A stretch of DNA of 64,000 bases, from positions 1-64,000 of the forward strand of contig NZ_JAKCNS010000024.1 of assembly GCF_021440345.1 (NCBI RefSeq), in the 5' to 3' direction. Below are positions 27,962 to 38,108 of the stretch, in pieces. The stretch comes from Kluyvera intermedia. GTDB lineage: Bacteria > Pseudomonadota > Gammaproteobacteria > Enterobacterales > Enterobacteriaceae. How positions within the stretch are numbered: position 1 is the first letter of the stretch; the number at the start of each line of letters is the position of its first letter. The notes under the pieces are model-generated. The model did no database searches. It saw nothing but the letters and a program-made list of their open reading frames with translations, and was not told where the DNA came from. Made by a program: the position numbers and the translations under genes.

Positions 27962-28683
27962 AGCACGTAGCCTCTTGGGGTGATCATCAGGCCGTCCTGC
28001 ACGTAGGTGGTTTTGTTGCCAACAATCACCAGGCTGGTCATATCCACCGGTGCAAAATCCATCTCGCCCAGCGTGGTCAGCCATTTCTCCTGTTTCTTCC
28101 GCCCGGCGGATTTCACCACCCCCACCGGCGTATCGGCGCTTTTACTGGCGGCGAGCAGTTCAAAGGCGCGCGCCAGATGCCCTTCGCGGCCGCGGCTGCG
28201 CGGGTTGTAGAAGCAAATAACAAAGTCCGCTTCTCCGGCGGCGATAATGCGTTTTTCAATCACCGGCCACGGCGTCAGCAGGTCGCTGAGGCTGATATGG
28301 CAAAAGTCGTGCATCAACGGCGCGCCAAGAAGCGACGCGGCAGCAATACTCGCGGTCATGCCGGGGATCAGGCGCACTTCGACGTCCAACTTCTGCTTGC
28401 TGACCAGCTCCAGTACCAGCCCCGCCATGCCGTAAATCCCGGCGTCGCCGCTGCTGATAAGCGCAACGTTGTGGCCCGCCTGCGCCAGCTCAATTGCCGC
28501 CTGGCAGCGCTCAATCTCTTTGCACATCCCGGTTTTGATAACCTGCTTGTCGCCGGTAAAGGCCTTCACCAGGTGGGTATAGGTTTTGTAGCCGACGACG
28601 ATTTCTGCGGCCTGCAAGGCTTCGACGGCCTCCATGGTCATCATCGCCTGCGAGCCAGGGCCGATTCCAATTACGCTTAACAT
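27958..28683 (-). CDS. cbiH: cobalt-factor III C17-methyltransferase CbiH
   Basis: CbiH methylates C-17 and drives ring contraction in the anaerobic pathway. The start [20 protein letters not shown] gives 241 residues as in Salmonella; the ATG overlaps the cbiG stop (TGATG). Motifs ALISSGDAGIYGMAG and ICFYNPRSRGR are typical of this methylase group. Confidence 0.95.
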   Translation of the reverse strand: MLSVIGIGPGSQAMMTMEAVEALQAAEIVVGYKTYTHLVKAFTGDKQVIKTGMCKEIERCQAAIELAQAGHNVALISSGDAGIYGMAGLVLELVSKQKLDVEVRLIPGMTASIAAASLLGAPLMHDFCHISLSDLLTPWPVIEKRIIAAGEADFVICFYNPRSRGREGHLARAFELLAASKSADTPVGVVKSAGRKKQEKWLTTLGEMDFAPVDMTSLVIVGNKTTYVQDGLMITPRGYVL

Positions 28684-29738
28684 CAGTGTGTAACTCCCAA
28701 AGTGATAGTGACGCCCTGTTCTCGCAGGTTCTCGCCAATTAGATGTCCGTTGCTCAGCAGCCACGCCGCCGGGCCAGATACGCTGCCAACCCCTACCGTT
28801 TGCTTCACAAACAGCGAGGAGGGAAAGCGGTGTTCGTGCTCGCTAAGCGCGGCCACGCTAAAAATTTCAAACGGCACGTCGAAGTCGCTCGCCAGCTGGA
28901 TTAGCCCCAGTTCATCCTGCTTCACCACGATGCTGCCGATGGCTTTCAGAGCTAGCGGGTCCAGCCGCTGAGCAGCCAGCTGGCGCAACAGCAGATCGGT
29001 GATAACGCCGCAGTCGGTGCCGCGTCGGCAGCCAATACCGGCGACAATGCGTCGCGGTACCAGCTTCCAGTGGGGAAGCGGCAGTTCAGGTAATTCATCG
29101 CGCAGCGTGATACACACCAGCGCGTCAAGTTCCGGCAGTTGCTGAAGATTGCCGACGGTGATAAACCCGCGACGATCGCAGCGGCTGACCTCTTCGGCCA
29201 GCGACTCGTCCCACCACAGCCCTACCCGCTTCTGGCTCACCAGCATCTGGTTAACGGTTTTCACCGCCTGACGAAAACCCGTCATTCGTGCATCAAGCTG
29301 GCAGGCCAGGGTATCGAGCGCCGCCACCTCGTTAACGTCGGTGGCGGTCGTTATCACCGGGTCTACGCCGAGAAGGCCCGCCAGATGACGCGCCAGCGCG
29401 TTGGCGCCGCCAATGTGACCGGAGAGCAGGCTGATAACATGCTGGCCGCGCTCGTCGATAACCACTACCGCCGGGTCGAGGAATTTATCCACCAGCAGCG
29501 GTGCCAGCACCCGCACCGCAATGCCGGTCGCACCAATAAAAATCAGCGCAGAGTAACGCGTAAACGCCTGCTGCACGCTATGGGCAAAGCTGCCGTCAAA
29601 CGCCACGAAACCGTCTTCAACCAGCGTTTCGCGGGTCAGACAGGTCATCGGCAGCGCCGTGCTCAGCCGTTTGGCCAGCGCCACGCCGCCGGGCGTCAGG
29701 CAGAACAGCGCAATGCCGTCAGGCTTTACGGTATTCAT
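28683..29738 (-). CDS. cbiG: cobalt-precorrin-5A hydrolase CbiG
   Basis: CbiG opens the delta-lactone of cobalt-precorrin-5A and releases the two-carbon fragment as acetaldehyde. The start [20 protein letters not shown] gives 351 residues, as in Salmonella. Motifs include [28 protein letters not shown] and [10 protein letters not shown]. The 5' end overlaps cbiF by 20 bases. Confidence 0.94.
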   Translation of the reverse strand: MNTVKPDGIALFCLTPGGVALAKRLSTALPMTCLTRETLVEDGFVAFDGSFAHSVQQAFTRYSALIFIGATGIAVRVLAPLLVDKFLDPAVVVIDERGQHVISLLSGHIGGANALARHLAGLLGVDPVITTATDVNEVAALDTLACQLDARMTGFRQAVKTVNQMLVSQKRVGLWWDESLAEEVSRCDRRGFITVGNLQQLPELDALVCITLRDELPELPLPHWKLVPRRIVAGIGCRRGTDCGVITDLLLRQLAAQRLDPLALKAIGSIVVKQDELGLIQLASDFDVPFEIFSVAALSEHEHRFPSSLFVKQTVGVGSVSGPAAWLLSNGHLIGENLREQGVTITLGVTH

Positions 29739-30492
29739 GGCTGAAATCCGCCGCATACAGCCGCGAGTAGTGGTATTCATCGCCCAGGAAATTGCCGACC
29801 AGAATCAGCGCCGTTTTACGAATGTTCGCGTCGCGCACCTTGTCAGCGATATCCGCCAGCGTGCCGCGCACCGTCTGGCTTTCCGGCCAGGTGGCCTTAT
29901 AGATCACCGCCACCGGCGTGGTGGCGGGATAGCCGCCGTCAATCAGTCGCTCCGCCACTTTATGGATGCGCTGTACCGAGAGGTAAATCGCCATTGAAGT
30001 TTGGTGCTGAGCAAAAGATTCCAGCTGTTCGCGCTCGGGCACCGGCGTGCGTCCTTCCAGACGAGTGATGATCAAACTCTGCGACACTTCCGGAACGGTG
30101 TACTCGACGCCCAGCTCCGCCGCCGCGCCCAGAAAAGCGCTGACGCCGGGCACCACCTGATAGGAGATGCCGCGACGGGTCAGCTCTTCGCCTTGTTCAC
30201 GCACCGAACCGTACAGCGAAACATCACCCGTTTGCAGGCGCACCACCGTTTTTCCGGCTTTCACGCCCTCTTCCATTAGCGTGAGGATCTGCTCCAGATG
30301 CAGCTCGGCGCTGTCGTGGCATTCCGCTTCCGCCGGGCAGTATTCCAGCAGCTCAGTATTAATTAACGATCCGGCGTAAATCACCACCTGCGCCTGTTGC
30401 AGCAGGCGATAGCCCTTGAGGGTAATCAGGTCGCGGTCGCCGGGCCCGGCGCCAACGAACCAAACGCAGCGAGAGTCAAAGGCTTCAGCCAT
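29719..30492 (-). CDS. cbiF: cobalt-precorrin-4 C11-methyltransferase CbiF
   Basis: CbiF methylates C-11 with S-adenosylmethionine. The start [20 protein letters not shown] gives 257 residues, equal to Salmonella. Family motifs [28 protein letters not shown] and [12 protein letters not shown] are present. It overlaps cbiT by eight bases and cbiG by 20. Confidence 0.96.
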   Translation of the reverse strand: MAEAFDSRCVWFVGAGPGDRDLITLKGYRLLQQAQVVIYAGSLINTELLEYCPAEAECHDSAELHLEQILTLMEEGVKAGKTVVRLQTGDVSLYGSVREQGEELTRRGISYQVVPGVSAFLGAAAELGVEYTVPEVSQSLIITRLEGRTPVPEREQLESFAQHQTSMAIYLSVQRIHKVAERLIDGGYPATTPVAVIYKATWPESQTVRGTLADIADKVRDANIRKTALILVGNFLGDEYHYSRLYAADFSHEYRKA

Positions 30493-31054
30493 GGTTTTCT
30501 TCCTTCTGGCAGGCAATAACAAAAACGGGGTTATGCGGTTTGAAATAGTGGCCGCTGCCCAGCGCAGTCAGCGCCGAGACGTTGAGCTGCTGGCAGTCCA
30601 CGCTTCTGATGCCCGACTGACGCAAATGGTCGAGGGCGCAATGCAGGTTCTCCTGCAAAATAAAGGTCATCACCAGCCGTCCGCCGGGATGCAGCTGGCG
30701 CAAAGACCAGTCAATCAGTTCGCACAGATGACCGCCGCTGCCGCCCATAAACACCGCGTCGGCGGCTTCCTCAACGGCCAGCGGGGCCACACCCTCAACG
30801 ATGCGCACATTGTCGCAGGCAAAATGCCGGCAATTTTCTGCCAGCAGCCGCAGCGCCGCGGGATTGCGCTCGATGGCGGTTATCCTAAGCGTCGGGTTTT
30901 GCAGCGCCGCCTCAATCGAGACGCTGCCGGTTCCGGCACCGATATCAATCAGGTGGCGCGCCTGGTGCAGCTCAAGCTTCGACAGCGCCAGCGCCCGTAC
31001 GGCCTCTTTGGTCATCGGCACCTTTTCGCCGCGTAAAAACAGCTCATCTTTCAT
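30485..31054 (-). CDS. cbiT: cobalt-precorrin-6B C15-methyltransferase/decarboxylase CbiT
   Basis: CbiT methylates C-15 and removes the C-12 acetate carboxyl. It is a class I methyltransferase of 189 residues with motif [17 protein letters not shown] (about 36-51) and [15 protein letters not shown]. It acts with CbiE, encoded just upstream and overlapping by 11 bases; in aerobic organisms the two are fused as CobL. Confidence 0.95.
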   Translation of the reverse strand: MKDELFLRGEKVPMTKEAVRALALSKLELHQARHLIDIGAGTGSVSIEAALQNPTLRITAIERNPAALRLLAENCRHFACDNVRIVEGVAPLAVEEAADAVFMGGSGGHLCELIDWSLRQLHPGGRLVMTFILQENLHCALDHLRQSGIRSVDCQQLNVSALTALGSGHYFKPHNPVFVIACQKEENHG

Positions 31055-31649
31055 CGAGGATCACCACCGTGTTCATCTCATAGTCCTGCTCCACCGCGCT
31101 GACCGGCAGCCAGTGGATGCGTTCGTCGTCCTGCGCCAGGTTCTCGCCAATCACCATCCAGCGATGTCCCTTGCCGCGCGCCATCAGTTCAGCGGCAATG
31201 GCTTTTGGCCCGCAGCGTTTGTCAGTGACCATCGCCACTTTGCGATGCGCGGCGAGGGCGTCAAAGTCGACCTCACGCCCGTGGCTGCTGGTGAGCCACA
31301 TATCATTCATGTCGACGCCCGCCCGCGCGCACAGGTACTGCACGGCGCTGACGCCGGGGATCACCTGCACATTATCGCGGCCGAAATGGGCGATAAGCCG
31401 CGTGCCGATGCCGTAAAACAGCGGGTCGCCGGACGCCAGCACCACCACGTTTTGCCCCTGACGCTCGCCAATCCACGCCAGCACTTCGGCAATGTTGGCG
31501 CCCAGCGCACAGCGTTCGCCGGAAAACTCCGCGAACTGCGCCAGATGTCGCGCGCCGCCCACCAGCGCATCGGCGCGTTGTACCGCTTCTTTGGCCAGCG
31601 GCGTCATCAGCAGTACGCCCGCCGGGCCCATCCCCACCACCGTCAGCAT
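31044..31649 (-). CDS. cbiE: cobalt-precorrin-7 C5-methyltransferase CbiE
   Basis: CbiE methylates C-5 of the corrin ring. The 201-residue tetrapyrrole methylase has [20 protein letters not shown] at the N-terminus, [13 protein letters not shown] and [15 protein letters not shown]. It overlaps cbiD by seven bases and cbiT by 11. Confidence 0.95.
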   Translation of the reverse strand: MLTVVGMGPAGVLLMTPLAKEAVQRADALVGGARHLAQFAEFSGERCALGANIAEVLAWIGERQGQNVVVLASGDPLFYGIGTRLIAHFGRDNVQVIPGVSAVQYLCARAGVDMNDMWLTSSHGREVDFDALAAHRKVAMVTDKRCGPKAIAAELMARGKGHRWMVIGENLAQDDERIHWLPVSAVEQDYEMNTVVILDER

Positions 31650-32782
31650 TGCATCGCCTCCACAATCTCACTTACCGGGCGGTTGCTGCCGAGGATCTGG
31701 TTATCAAACGAGAACATAATGGCGTCGCAGATCGGCGGCGTTTTAGTAAAGCGCAGGCGCTGCATCACGCGCTGGCAGATACGTTCGGCGAGGTGGTTGT
31801 AGATACGCTGGAAACCAAACGCATCGATGTGCTCCATCGCGGCTTCGGTGGTGTCGCAGTCGCTGACCAGCGTCAGAAGCTCCAGCGGCGCCCCAAGCAG
31901 CGCCAAATGAGCAACAAGCGTTTCCATACGCGCATCGGCGATATGGCTATGGGTGTGGAAAATCCCGGCGGCGATTTTAATCAGCTTGCCCGGATGCCCA
32001 ATCAGCACAATCTGGCGGAAACCAAGACGCACGGACTCTTCAATCATGTAGCCCACGAAGTTGCTCATGGTGACCACCACCTGCGAGTCGATGCCCATCT
32101 GCTCGCGTACAAAGCGTTCGCCGTGATTACCGGGAACCAGCACCACGCGTTCCAGCCCCGCGGCGCGTTTCATCTCCAGCTCCAGCGCCAGCGAGCGTTT
32201 CCAGCTCTCTTCCGACATCGGCGTGACGATACCGGTGGTGCCGATTATCGAAATGCCGCCCAGAATACCGAGCCGTGAGTTATAAGTTTTCTGCGCCCGC
32301 TCTTCGCCTTCCGGGGCAAAGATTTCCACCTCCGCGCCGCGCGCCGGGCCAATGGCTTCGCGGACGGCGGTTTCAATGGTGTGGCGCGGAGTGCGGTTAA
32401 TGGCCGAACTCCCGATTGGCAAGCCGATACCTTTGCGGGTGACGGTGCCCACCCCCTCGCCGCCGCGCAGCGTAATATCGCCGTTGTCGGTTAAGGTCAC
32501 GCGGGCGAAAATCAGCATTCCGTGGGTCGCATCGACATCGTCGCCGCCGTCTTTACGAATCGCGGCAATCCCCTGCTGCCCCTCGACGTGCGGCGATTCA
32601 ACGTTCAGATTCAGCGTCACGCCGGAAGGGGTAACGATCGACACCTGGTGAATCAGGTGCTGGCGCATCACCATCAGCGCGGCGACTTTGGCCGCTGCCG
32701 TGGCGCAGGAGCCGGTGGTGTAGCCTTTACGCAGCGCCTTGCCGTTATGCCACACCGGGGCGTCGAAGGAGGGTTCACTCAT
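31643..32782 (-). CDS. cbiD: cobalt-precorrin-5B C1-methyltransferase CbiD
   Basis: CbiD methylates C-1 in the anaerobic route. The 379 residues match Salmonella CbiD, including [20 protein letters not shown] near the start and [20 protein letters not shown] in the middle. The start overlaps cbiC by four bases (ATGA). Confidence 0.95.
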   Translation of the reverse strand: MSEPSFDAPVWHNGKALRKGYTTGSCATAAAKVAALMVMRQHLIHQVSIVTPSGVTLNLNVESPHVEGQQGIAAIRKDGGDDVDATHGMLIFARVTLTDNGDITLRGGEGVGTVTRKGIGLPIGSSAINRTPRHTIETAVREAIGPARGAEVEIFAPEGEERAQKTYNSRLGILGGISIIGTTGIVTPMSEESWKRSLALELEMKRAAGLERVVLVPGNHGERFVREQMGIDSQVVVTMSNFVGYMIEESVRLGFRQIVLIGHPGKLIKIAAGIFHTHSHIADARMETLVAHLALLGAPLELLTLVSDCDTTEAAMEHIDAFGFQRIYNHLAERICQRVMQRLRFTKTPPICDAIMFSFDNQILGSNRPVSEIVEAMQC

Positions 32783-33414
32783 TGGCCGGCCTGCAGCTGA
32801 TAGAGAATGGCGTTGACGATGGCCGCCGCCACGTTGCTGCCGCCTTTGCGCCCCAGCGCGGCAATGCCCGGCAGGCCGCTGTGGCTCAGCGCTTCTTTCG
32901 ACTCTGCCGCGCCGACAAAACCGACCGGCACGCCAATCACGCCGCTTACTTCCAGCTCTTTGTGCTCCAGCAGGCGGAACAGCGCCGTCGGCGCATTACC
33001 GAAGACAAACACCTTATCGCCTTCCTCTTTTGCGGCGATATCCACCGCCGCCATCGAACGGGTAATGCCCTGAGCTTTGGCCTCGCGCACCACGCGCGGG
33101 TCGCTGATATAGCAGCGGCATTCGCCGCCAAAGGTCGCCAGCAGATTTTTATTGATCCCCGAGAGCGCCATGGTGGTGTCGGTATACAACGTGCACGGGC
33201 GGCTTAACGCCGCGCTCAGACGGGCAAGTGCATCCGGGGCGAACCACAAAATATCCAGCCATTCAAAGTCGGCGGTGGTGTGGATCACCCGTTTGATAAT
33301 GGCCTCGTGCAGCGGGCTGTCGAAGCGGTACTCCGGGCGAGTTTCCGCGATAATCTCGCTGATGATTTCAAAGCTTTTGCGCTCAATCGCCTGCGGTTGC
33401 TGGATATAGTTCAT
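32779..33414 (-). CDS. cbiC: cobalt-precorrin-8 methylmutase CbiC
   Basis: CbiC moves a methyl group from C-11 to C-12, forming cobyrinate. The start [20 protein letters not shown] gives 211 residues; longer in-frame starts overlap cbiB and lack support. The conserved His is in [14 protein letters not shown] (near residue 42), and TMALSGINK and [11 protein letters not shown] follow. Confidence 0.95.
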   Translation of the reverse strand: MNYIQQPQAIERKSFEIISEIIAETRPEYRFDSPLHEAIIKRVIHTTADFEWLDILWFAPDALARLSAALSRPCTLYTDTTMALSGINKNLLATFGGECRCYISDPRVVREAKAQGITRSMAAVDIAAKEEGDKVFVFGNAPTALFRLLEHKELEVSGVIGVPVGFVGAAESKEALSHSGLPGIAALGRKGGSNVAAAIVNAILYQLQAGQ

Positions 33415-33425
33415 TACTGCTCTCC

Positions 33426-34385
33426 TTAGGCCGCGCCAATCAGCCAGAACCTGACCGCCATAAACAGCAGCAGGGCCAGCGTTGACGCCACCCACATCAG
33501 TCGAATCGTTCGGGAAATATCATCAATGGCGATATCGCGTCTGGCGTCACCAATCCACGGCTTGTCCACGCGCTGGCCAAAATAGTCGTTCGGGCCGCCA
33601 AGGCGGATCCCCAGCGCACCGGCCACCGCCGCCTCCGACCAGGCGCAGTTGGGGCTGCTGTGGTTATAGCGGTCACGCCAGCCGATACGCAGCGCACGCG
33701 CGGCATCGAGACGGCAAAGCCAGGCGGCAGCGCTTATCAGCAGCCAGCTCAGGCGGGCGGGAATAAAGTTAGCGGCATCATCCAGGCGGGCGCTGACCAT
33801 GCCGATGGCGCGGTATTTTTCGTGCTTATAGCCGACCATCGAATCGAGGGTATTCACCGCTTTGTAGGCCATCGCCAGCGGCGCGCCGCCGAGCAGCAGG
33901 AAGAACAGCGGCGCGATAATGCCGTCGACGGTGTTTTCCGCCACCGTTTCCACCACCGCGCGGTTGATCTGCTCGGGTTGAAGCGCGGAGGTATCGCGCC
34001 CCACAATCCATGACAGCTTGATGCGGCTTTCAGCAAGGTCATTTTCCCGCAGCGGACGCGCGACATCTTCGGCAGAGCGCGCCAGGCAGCGCCCGGCGAG
34101 CACGGTGAAAATCATCCACACTTCAACGCCCCACCCCAGCCACGGATGCACCCATGCCGCGAGCCTGAGTGCGCCCCAGGCCACGCCATAGGTCAGCCCC
34201 ACCACCGCCAGCCACATCACGCCGCCACCAATGCGCAGCGCGCGATCGCTGTGGCATCGGCGCCGAACCGCACGCTGTACAACGTTAATCAGATTGCCAA
34301 TCCAGCGCACCGGATGCGGCCAGCGCTGCGGGTCGCCGATGACAAAATCAATCAGCCACGCCAGACACCAGGCGAGCAGCGTCAT
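33426..34385 (-). CDS. cbiB: adenosylcobinamide-phosphate synthase CbiB
   Basis: CbiB is an inner-membrane enzyme that attaches aminopropanol phosphate to adenosylcobyrate. The start MTLLAWCLAWLIDFVIGDPQ gives 319 residues, as in Salmonella. Conserved GDPQRWPHPVRWIG, AENTVDGIIAPLFF and RDRYNHSSPNCAWSEA are present. Its substrate is made by PduX and CobD, encoded nearby. It overlaps cbiA by four bases. Confidence 0.95.
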   Translation of the reverse strand: MTLLAWCLAWLIDFVIGDPQRWPHPVRWIGNLINVVQRAVRRRCHSDRALRIGGGVMWLAVVGLTYGVAWGALRLAAWVHPWLGWGVEVWMIFTVLAGRCLARSAEDVARPLRENDLAESRIKLSWIVGRDTSALQPEQINRAVVETVAENTVDGIIAPLFFLLLGGAPLAMAYKAVNTLDSMVGYKHEKYRAIGMVSARLDDAANFIPARLSWLLISAAAWLCRLDAARALRIGWRDRYNHSSPNCAWSEAAVAGALGIRLGGPNDYFGQRVDKPWIGDARRDIAIDDISRTIRLMWVASTLALLLFMAVRFWLIGAA

Positions 34386-35755
34386 TGCGCACTCCTTGCG
34401 GCAGCAAACCAGTGGTTGAGCATGGCCGGACGCTGGGCAAAATGCAGGTGCAGGTAGCTGGCGAAGGTATTGCCTATCTGCCAACCGCCTTGCCATTGCT
34501 GGAGAACCGCGCCGTCGCGGGTTTTGCGGCAGGCCATCGTCGCCGGAAGCTGTGCGGTAAAATCGGAGTAGTGGAATTCATGCCCGCGCAGCACCTCACC
34601 GGGCGCGGCCAGCAGAGTCTGGCGCTCAGCCTGCGCTTCGCAGTAGCCAAAACGGGTCAGTCGTTTGCCCATTTTGCTCGCGCCGGGAAGAATATCGGCC
34701 ATTGCGTGGATGTCGCCCTGAGCGTCCTCAAGCGTGCTGCCGAGGTACATCAACCCGCCGCATTCCGCGTAAATTGGCACGCCACGCCGATGCGCAGCGC
34801 GCAGTTGTTCCAGCATGGGCGTATTAGCCGCCAGCGCGCGGGCGTGCAGTTCAGGGTAGCCGCCGCCCAGCCACAGCATCTGACAATCCGGCAGTACGCT
34901 ATCGTGCAGTGGGCTAAAACGAACAATCGTTACCCCGGCTCGTTCCAGCAGCACCAGATTGTCCGGGTAGTAGAAATTGAAGGCTTCGTCATCGGCCAGC
35001 GCCAGCGTGAGCCCGTTGCCGTGAAGCGGCGCGGCGGGCCATTCACCTGCCGGCAGCTCCGCCAGCTCGCTCAGCGCTAACAGCCTGTCGATATCGAGTG
35101 TGCGTTCAAGACCGGCGGCAAAATCCAGCCACGGCTGGCTATCCAGCGTCGATTCACGGGCGGTGACCAGCCCCAGGTGACGCTCAGGTAGCGATACGCC
35201 TTCGGCGCGCGGAACATAGCCCAGCACCGGCAGGTTGCAGTAGCGCTCGATGGCGCTTTTCAGCAGCTGAAAATGGCTGTCGCTGTTGACCCGGTTGACG
35301 ATGACTCCGGCAATATTGAGACTCGGGTCAAAGTGCTGAAATCCCATTACCGTGGCGGCAATCGAGGTAGAAACGGCTTTGCCATCCACCAGCAAAATCA
35401 CCGGGCAGCCCAGCTGTTTCGCCATCGCCGCGCTGCTGCAATAGTTTGGGTCGGTGCCGTAGCCGTCGTACAGGCCCATTACGCCTTCAATGACGGCGAT
35501 ATCAGCCTGCTGCATATGTTCGCAGAACAGCGCATTGAGAATGGCAGGGGGCAGCATAAAGCTGTCGAGGTTACGTGAGGGGACGCCGCACAGCGCGGTA
35601 TGCCAGCCGGTATCGAGGTAGTCAGGGCCAACCTTGTACGGCTGAACCCGCAGCCCGCGCTGCTGAAGCAGTTTGAGCAGGCCGAGCGTCACCGTGGTTT
35701 TACCACAGCCGCTGCCGGTACCTGCGAGAACAAATGCGTGCTGTCTGGCTGCCAT
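34382..35755 (-). CDS. cbiA: cobyrinate a,c-diamide synthase CbiA
   Basis: CbiA amidates the a and c side chains using glutamine and ATP. The start MAARQHAFVLAGTGSGCGKT gives 457 residues; the longer frame reaches into the riboswitch leader. The N-terminal Walker A GTGSGCGKTT (12-21) and the C-terminal glutaminase Cys in YAECGGLMYLG mark the synthetase and amidotransferase domains. It is the first gene of the long cbi operon, controlled by the cobalamin riboswitch upstream. Confidence 0.96.
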   Translation of the reverse strand: MAARQHAFVLAGTGSGCGKTTVTLGLLKLLQQRGLRVQPYKVGPDYLDTGWHTALCGVPSRNLDSFMLPPAILNALFCEHMQQADIAVIEGVMGLYDGYGTDPNYCSSAAMAKQLGCPVILLVDGKAVSTSIAATVMGFQHFDPSLNIAGVIVNRVNSDSHFQLLKSAIERYCNLPVLGYVPRAEGVSLPERHLGLVTARESTLDSQPWLDFAAGLERTLDIDRLLALSELAELPAGEWPAAPLHGNGLTLALADDEAFNFYYPDNLVLLERAGVTIVRFSPLHDSVLPDCQMLWLGGGYPELHARALAANTPMLEQLRAAHRRGVPIYAECGGLMYLGSTLEDAQGDIHAMADILPGASKMGKRLTRFGYCEAQAERQTLLAAPGEVLRGHEFHYSDFTAQLPATMACRKTRDGAVLQQWQGGWQIGNTFASYLHLHFAQRPAMLNHWFAAARSAQ

Positions 35756-35859
35756 ACCCTGACCCTTTTCAGGCAGGATCGGGGATAGCCGCACGTCTGC
35801 CCGGCCAAATGACCGTGCATCGCAAAGCAACCCACTTCCCACCGAAGTTGTTGTTAATG

Positions 35860-36000
35860 GCCAACAGGCAGGTCTTCTGGCTTAGCGTCATCCTCGCCCG
35901 TCCTTCCCGATCTGGCGATCAGTGGTGTTTACGGGGTCGTCAGCATCACAGCAGCGGGGGCTGCGGAGGATTTATACACGGGTGTATTCACCTCCTTCCC
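35860..36000 (-). promoter_or_regulatory. cobalamin riboswitch (cbi operon leader)
   Basis: The minus strand contains the B12-box AGCCAGAAGACCTGCC (35867-35882) with upstream arms GCCCCCGCTGCTGTGATGCT and GAGGATGACGCTAAG, as in adenosylcobalamin riboswitches. It lies about 110 bases before the cbiA start, so B12 should repress the operon. Boundaries are approximate. Confidence 0.9.
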
Positions 36001-36017
36001 TGACACATAATGTGTCA
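36001..36017. promoter_or_regulatory. perfect palindrome upstream of the riboswitch
   Basis: TGACACAT-A-ATGTGTCA is an exact inverted repeat with a one-base centre, placed just upstream of the riboswitch and overlapping a TTGACA-like -35 on the minus strand. It looks like a dimeric regulator's operator. The regulator is not identified. Confidence 0.5.
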
Positions 36018-36171
36018 AACCTATTGGTTGCAGATTTATGCCGGCGCAGCGCCCGCATAAAATAAGAGCACTTTACTCTAGCGCCGTGGATGAATGATTT
36101 CGTTGCGCTATGACAATACCGGTATATTTATTTACGCTAGTTATATTTCGTTCGACAAGACAAGGATAATC
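36018..36171. other. remaining cbiA-pduX divergent spacer
   Basis: This A/T-rich stretch should hold the pduX promoter. AAGGATAAT-type sequence before the ATG serves as the ribosome site. No other gene is seen. Confidence 0.4.
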
Positions 36172-37041
36172 ATGAGCGTGGCACGCTGTCCCGGCTCCTG
36201 CGGGGAACTCATTCAGGGCTGGATCCTGGGCAGTGAAAAACTCATCTCCTGCCCGATAGACTGGTACAGCACGGTGGAAGTGCGCGACGGCGCGCCGTTG
36301 GCAAACGAGCGTCCGCTCACGCGGGCGATGGTTGAAGCGCTGCTCGCCTACTTCGGCTATCCGCTGGGAATGAGCGCAACGCTGCGCATTGAGGTCGATT
36401 CGACGCTGCCGATTGCCAAAGGGATGGCCAGCAGCACCGCCGATATCGCCGCCACCGCCGTGGCCGCCGCCCACCACCTCGGTCATTCGCTGGATGAAAC
36501 CACGCTTGCCGCGCTGTGCGTGGCGCTGGAGCCGACCGACAGCACGCTGTTTCGCCAGCTGACGCTGTTCGATCACCATCACGCGGGCACGCAGATTGCC
36601 TGCGCGCCCGCGCCGCATTTTGACCTGCTGGTGCTGGAAAGCCCGGTGATTTTGCGCACCGCAGATTATCACCGACTTCCCCGTGAGGCCGCGCTAAAAG
36701 CGCATGCCGGAGAGTTGCAACAAGCCTGGAAAAAGGTGCAGAGCGCCTGCATTCAGCAGGATGCCAGCCTGCTCGGCGAGGCGGCGACCCTCAGCGCTAT
36801 CGCCAGCCAGACGCTGCTGCCCAAACCGGGTTTTTCGGCGCTGATGGCGCTGGTCGAATCCTGTGACTTATACGGCCTGAACGTGGCGCACAGCGGCAGC
36901 GTGGTTGGGCTGATGCTCGACCCGCGTCGCCATGATGTGGAGTATGTGAAGTGGGCGCTGACGCAGAAAAAGCTGACCGACCACTGGCCGAAGCAGCACT
37001 TGCTCCGCGCAGTGCCCGGCGGGGTTCAGCTAAGCACCTGA
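36172..37041 (+). CDS. pduX: L-threonine kinase PduX
   Basis: PduX phosphorylates L-threonine to L-threonine O-3-phosphate, the precursor of the aminopropanol arm of cobalamin. The start [20 protein letters not shown] gives 289 residues. The GHMP-kinase phosphate loop [12 protein letters not shown] (80-91) is intact. It is divergent from cbiA and convergent with cobD, which uses its product; the two 3' ends overlap by 16 bases. In Salmonella pduX lies at the end of the pdu operon; here no pdu genes are visible. Confidence 0.95.
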   Translation: MSVARCPGSCGELIQGWILGSEKLISCPIDWYSTVEVRDGAPLANERPLTRAMVEALLAYFGYPLGMSATLRIEVDSTLPIAKGMASSTADIAATAVAAAHHLGHSLDETTLAALCVALEPTDSTLFRQLTLFDHHHAGTQIACAPAPHFDLLVLESPVILRTADYHRLPREAALKAHAGELQQAWKKVQSACIQQDASLLGEAATLSAIASQTLLPKPGFSALMALVESCDLYGLNVAHSGSVVGLMLDPRRHDVEYVKWALTQKKLTDHWPKQHLLRAVPGGVQLST

Positions 37042-38102
37042 CGCAGAGCCGCCAGCAGCCGCTGGTTTTCTGCTTCGCTACGCACCGCCACGCGGAAATA
37101 GCGCCCATCAAGACCTGGGTAGTTGGCGCAGCTGCGGATCAGCACCCTCTGTTGCAGCAGCGCATATTGCAGTTCGATATCCGCACGTTCGCAGCGTAAA
37201 AACAGATAGTTCGCGCGCCCCGGATAAACGCTCAGACCGTCAATTTCGCCCAGCGCCTGATACAAACGCTGACCTTCGCGCGCCAGCCAGCGCAGAGTCG
37301 CCTGCTGATAATCGCGGTCGTTAAGCACGCACTCGCCGGCCAGCGCGGCAAAGGCGTTGATTGACCACGGCATCTGATGCTTGCGCAGACGCGCTACCGC
37401 CTGTTCGTCACCGTTGAGCACATAGCCCAGCCGCAGACCGGGAATGGCATAAAACTTAGTCAGCGATCGCAGCACCCAGATATGTGGGTTGTGTTGAAGC
37501 TCGCCAATAAAACCCTGCTCATCGGCAATAAAGTCGATAAATGCTTCATCGAGAATCAGTGCGATCCCAAGCGTTCGGCAGCGCGCCGCGATGGCTTCCA
37601 GCAGCGCGCGTTCCGGCAGCAGCCCGGTCGGGTTGTTCGGTGTACATAAAAACAGGCAGTCGAGATCCGCCGTCAGCGCCGACAAAATGTGCTCGGTGAG
37701 CTGCCAGCCGTCTTCCTCGCGCAGCGCGTAGGTTTCTATTTCACAATCGATCGTTTCCAGCGCCCGGCGATATTCAGCAAAGCCCGGCGCCACCACCATT
37801 GCCCGGCGCGGCTTCAGGCCGTGAACGAGAGTAAAAATAGACTCGGTTTCGCCGTTACCCGCCAGTATCCACGACGCGGGTACGCCGTGATGCGCCGCCA
37901 GCGCCTGATGCAGCTGCTGATACTCAACATCGGGATAACGCTCGGCGCAGGCGAGATTATCAATGATCGCCTGCTTGAGGCTTTCCGGCATGCCCAGCGG
38001 ATTAATATTGGCGCTGAAATCCAACAGCGTATCGGCACTGATGCCCATTAAGGCTGCCGCTTCGCGGATATTGCCGCCGTGGGCGCTTTTTAGCCGTGAC
38101 AT
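37026..38102 (-). CDS. cobD: threonine-phosphate decarboxylase CobD
   Basis: CobD decarboxylates L-threonine O-3-phosphate to (R)-1-aminopropan-2-ol O-2-phosphate for CbiB. It is a fold-type I pyridoxal-phosphate enzyme of 358 residues with the cofactor lysine at 216 in [14 protein letters not shown] and the conserved CTPNNPTGL and LDEAFIDF. It follows amiC on the same strand with only six bases between, so some expression may come from amiC. Confidence 0.96.
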   Translation of the reverse strand: MSRLKSAHGGNIREAAALMGISADTLLDFSANINPLGMPESLKQAIIDNLACAERYPDVEYQQLHQALAAHHGVPASWILAGNGETESIFTLVHGLKPRRAMVVAPGFAEYRRALETIDCEIETYALREEDGWQLTEHILSALTADLDCLFLCTPNNPTGLLPERALLEAIAARCRTLGIALILDEAFIDFIADEQGFIGELQHNPHIWVLRSLTKFYAIPGLRLGYVLNGDEQAVARLRKHQMPWSINAFAALAGECVLNDRDYQQATLRWLAREGQRLYQALGEIDGLSVYPGRANYLFLRCERADIELQYALLQQRVLIRSCANYPGLDGRYFRVAVRSEAENQRLLAALRQVLS

Positions 38103-38108
38103 GTCTGA

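Noticed and set aside
30801-31802. Plus-strand frame of 333 codons opposite cbiT/cbiE/cbiD
   Set aside because: Three well-recognised cbi genes occupy the other strand; the plus frame is a reverse-complement shadow.
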